Assembly (NCBI GenBank): GCA_964057225.1
Contig: OZ059895.1
Location: forward strand, 17,761,688 to 17,825,687
Source: Auanema rhodensis
Taxonomy: Eukaryota > Nematoda > Chromadorea > Rhabditida > Rhabditidae
DNA length: 64,000 nucleotides
Direction: 5' to 3'
Translations under genes and position numbers: made by a program
The notes under the pieces: generated by a model
Told to the model about the DNA's origin: nothing
What the model saw: only the letters and a program-made list of their open reading frames with translations
Databases searched by the model: none
Shown here: one piece after another, positions 63,401-64,000 of the stretch
Layout of the letters: each line of letters begins with the position of its first letter
Position numbering within the stretch: the first letter of the stretch is position 1

Positions 63401-64000
63401 TTTTCTTGCTTCTTGGACCACGTGGCCACGGATCCAACTATCGTGAAATTGGTAGAGCTTTTGCCACTCTTATGGCTGATGAGGCATGCTTATCTAAGTT
63501 AATCCCGGGCTTATACGTGTTTTTCAGATTTTCCATATGGTAGCTTTTAATGCCGGATCTCAAGATGATCTGTTAGCTGGTGTTGATGAGTTTCTTGACC
63601 AAGCTACTGTTCTCCCTCCCGGCGAATGGGATCCAGCTATTCGTATCGAGCCACCAAATTCTATCCCATCTCAGGAGAAGCGAAAGCAGGTTTGAAGGAG
63701 TGTTACTGACAGTTTTCATTGGTTGTGTACTAATATTAGGTCGGACAGGAGCTTTTGCTTAACTTAGAAAATGTAGAAGTAGCTAAGAAAGTTAAGATGG
63801 ATGTTGAGGAGGAAGAAGATGGAGGACATGGCAATGATCCTGCTTTGAAGCGAACTGGAAAGTTTTGTGGTGGTCTTATTCTTGATATAAAGAGAAAGGT
63901 TCTTTCTGTTCTCATCTCATATTTTTCATTTTTTTCCGCTTATAGGCTCCTCATTTTATTTCTGACTTTACTGATGCTTTGAATCTTCAATGCCTTGCTT
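60448..64000 (+). CDS. SLC4 bicarbonate/anion transporter, 5' part (runs off right edge)
   Basis: A bicarbonate exchanger or cotransporter controlling cell pH and chloride (nematode ABTS family). The main start [20 protein letters not shown] is at 60701, with exons 60701-60861, 60972-61021, 61744-61881 and 61926 onward. The cytoplasmic domain is clear: [20 protein letters not shown], then [19 protein letters not shown], later [40 protein letters not shown] and [20 protein letters not shown]. Just before the window ends, [14 protein letters not shown] and [15 protein letters not shown] mark entry to the membrane domain. A serine/lysine-rich linker (about 62,990-63,200) is longer than in AE-type proteins. 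A second candidate first exon (60448-60455) encodes MSG. Whether sodium is carried cannot be told without the membrane part. The paralogue number is not certain; ABTS-1 is my best guess. Confidence 0.92.
60585..60598 (+). promoter_or_regulatory. CCAAT plus GC-type box upstream of SLC4 start
   Basis: GACCAATGGGCGTG, about 105 bp before the main start codon. An inverted or direct CCAAT next to a GGGCGTG box is a common promoter pair; function here is inferred from position only. Confidence 0.3.

Overview
The window looks like nuclear DNA of a nematode. The genes are dense, AT-rich and cut into many small exons. Most introns are only about 35-60 bp and end in a TTTCAG-type acceptor. Several start codons sit directly behind such an acceptor, as expected for 5'-UTR introns or spliced-leader trans-splicing. 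Three genes are typical nematode cuticle collagens: a short N-terminal exon with a hydrophobic segment, an R-x-x-R processing site, then Gly-X-Y blocks between cysteine clusters. No prokaryotic, viral, transposase or CRISPR signal was seen. The species cannot be named from the sequence, but IBTK-like, CDK10-like and MFSD13-like genes suggest something other than a close Caenorhabditis relative (inference).

Layout, left to right. 1-812 (-): 5' part of mitochondrial FAD glycerol-3-phosphate dehydrogenase. 3787-6274 (+): a complete Src-family tyrosine kinase, very close to nematode SRC-1. 6854-9977: a large palindrome. Two 1,360-bp arms that appear identical each carry one cuticle collagen gene and one tRNA-Val(AAC), pointing away from each other around a 404-bp spacer. 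10279-11630 (-): a divergent TAK1-like kinase. 11972-14746 (+): an LRR / coiled-coil / FN3-like protein, convergent with a third collagen at 15012-15912 (-). 18411-21403 (+): an SLC26 anion transporter, convergent with a TAP-like/HAF half ABC transporter at 21599-24666 (-). 25758-27640 and 27794-29209 (+): a closely spaced tandem pair, an MFSD13-like transporter and an AGPAT5-like acyltransferase. 29687-34564 (-): an IBTK-like RCC1/BTB protein. About 35425-36345: a broken inverted copy of part of the IBTK-like gene. 36617-43767 (+): an R3H/DEAH helicase of the YTHDC2 type without a YTH domain. 44646-46185 (+): CDK10. 46186-60447: a 14-kb stretch with no gene I can support, rich in polypurine/polypyrimidine tracts. 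60448-64000 (+): 5' part of an SLC4 bicarbonate transporter with two candidate first exons, running off the right edge.

The genes do not form a pathway. They are housekeeping, signalling, transport and cuticle genes in ordinary eukaryotic order. The unusual features are structural: a near-perfect collagen/tRNA palindrome and a second, partly decayed inverted duplication, both within 30 kb, plus a 15-bp sequence shared upstream of two minus-strand genes. Exon joins were worked out by eye from splice sites and reading frame, so exact boundaries of small exons remain predictions.
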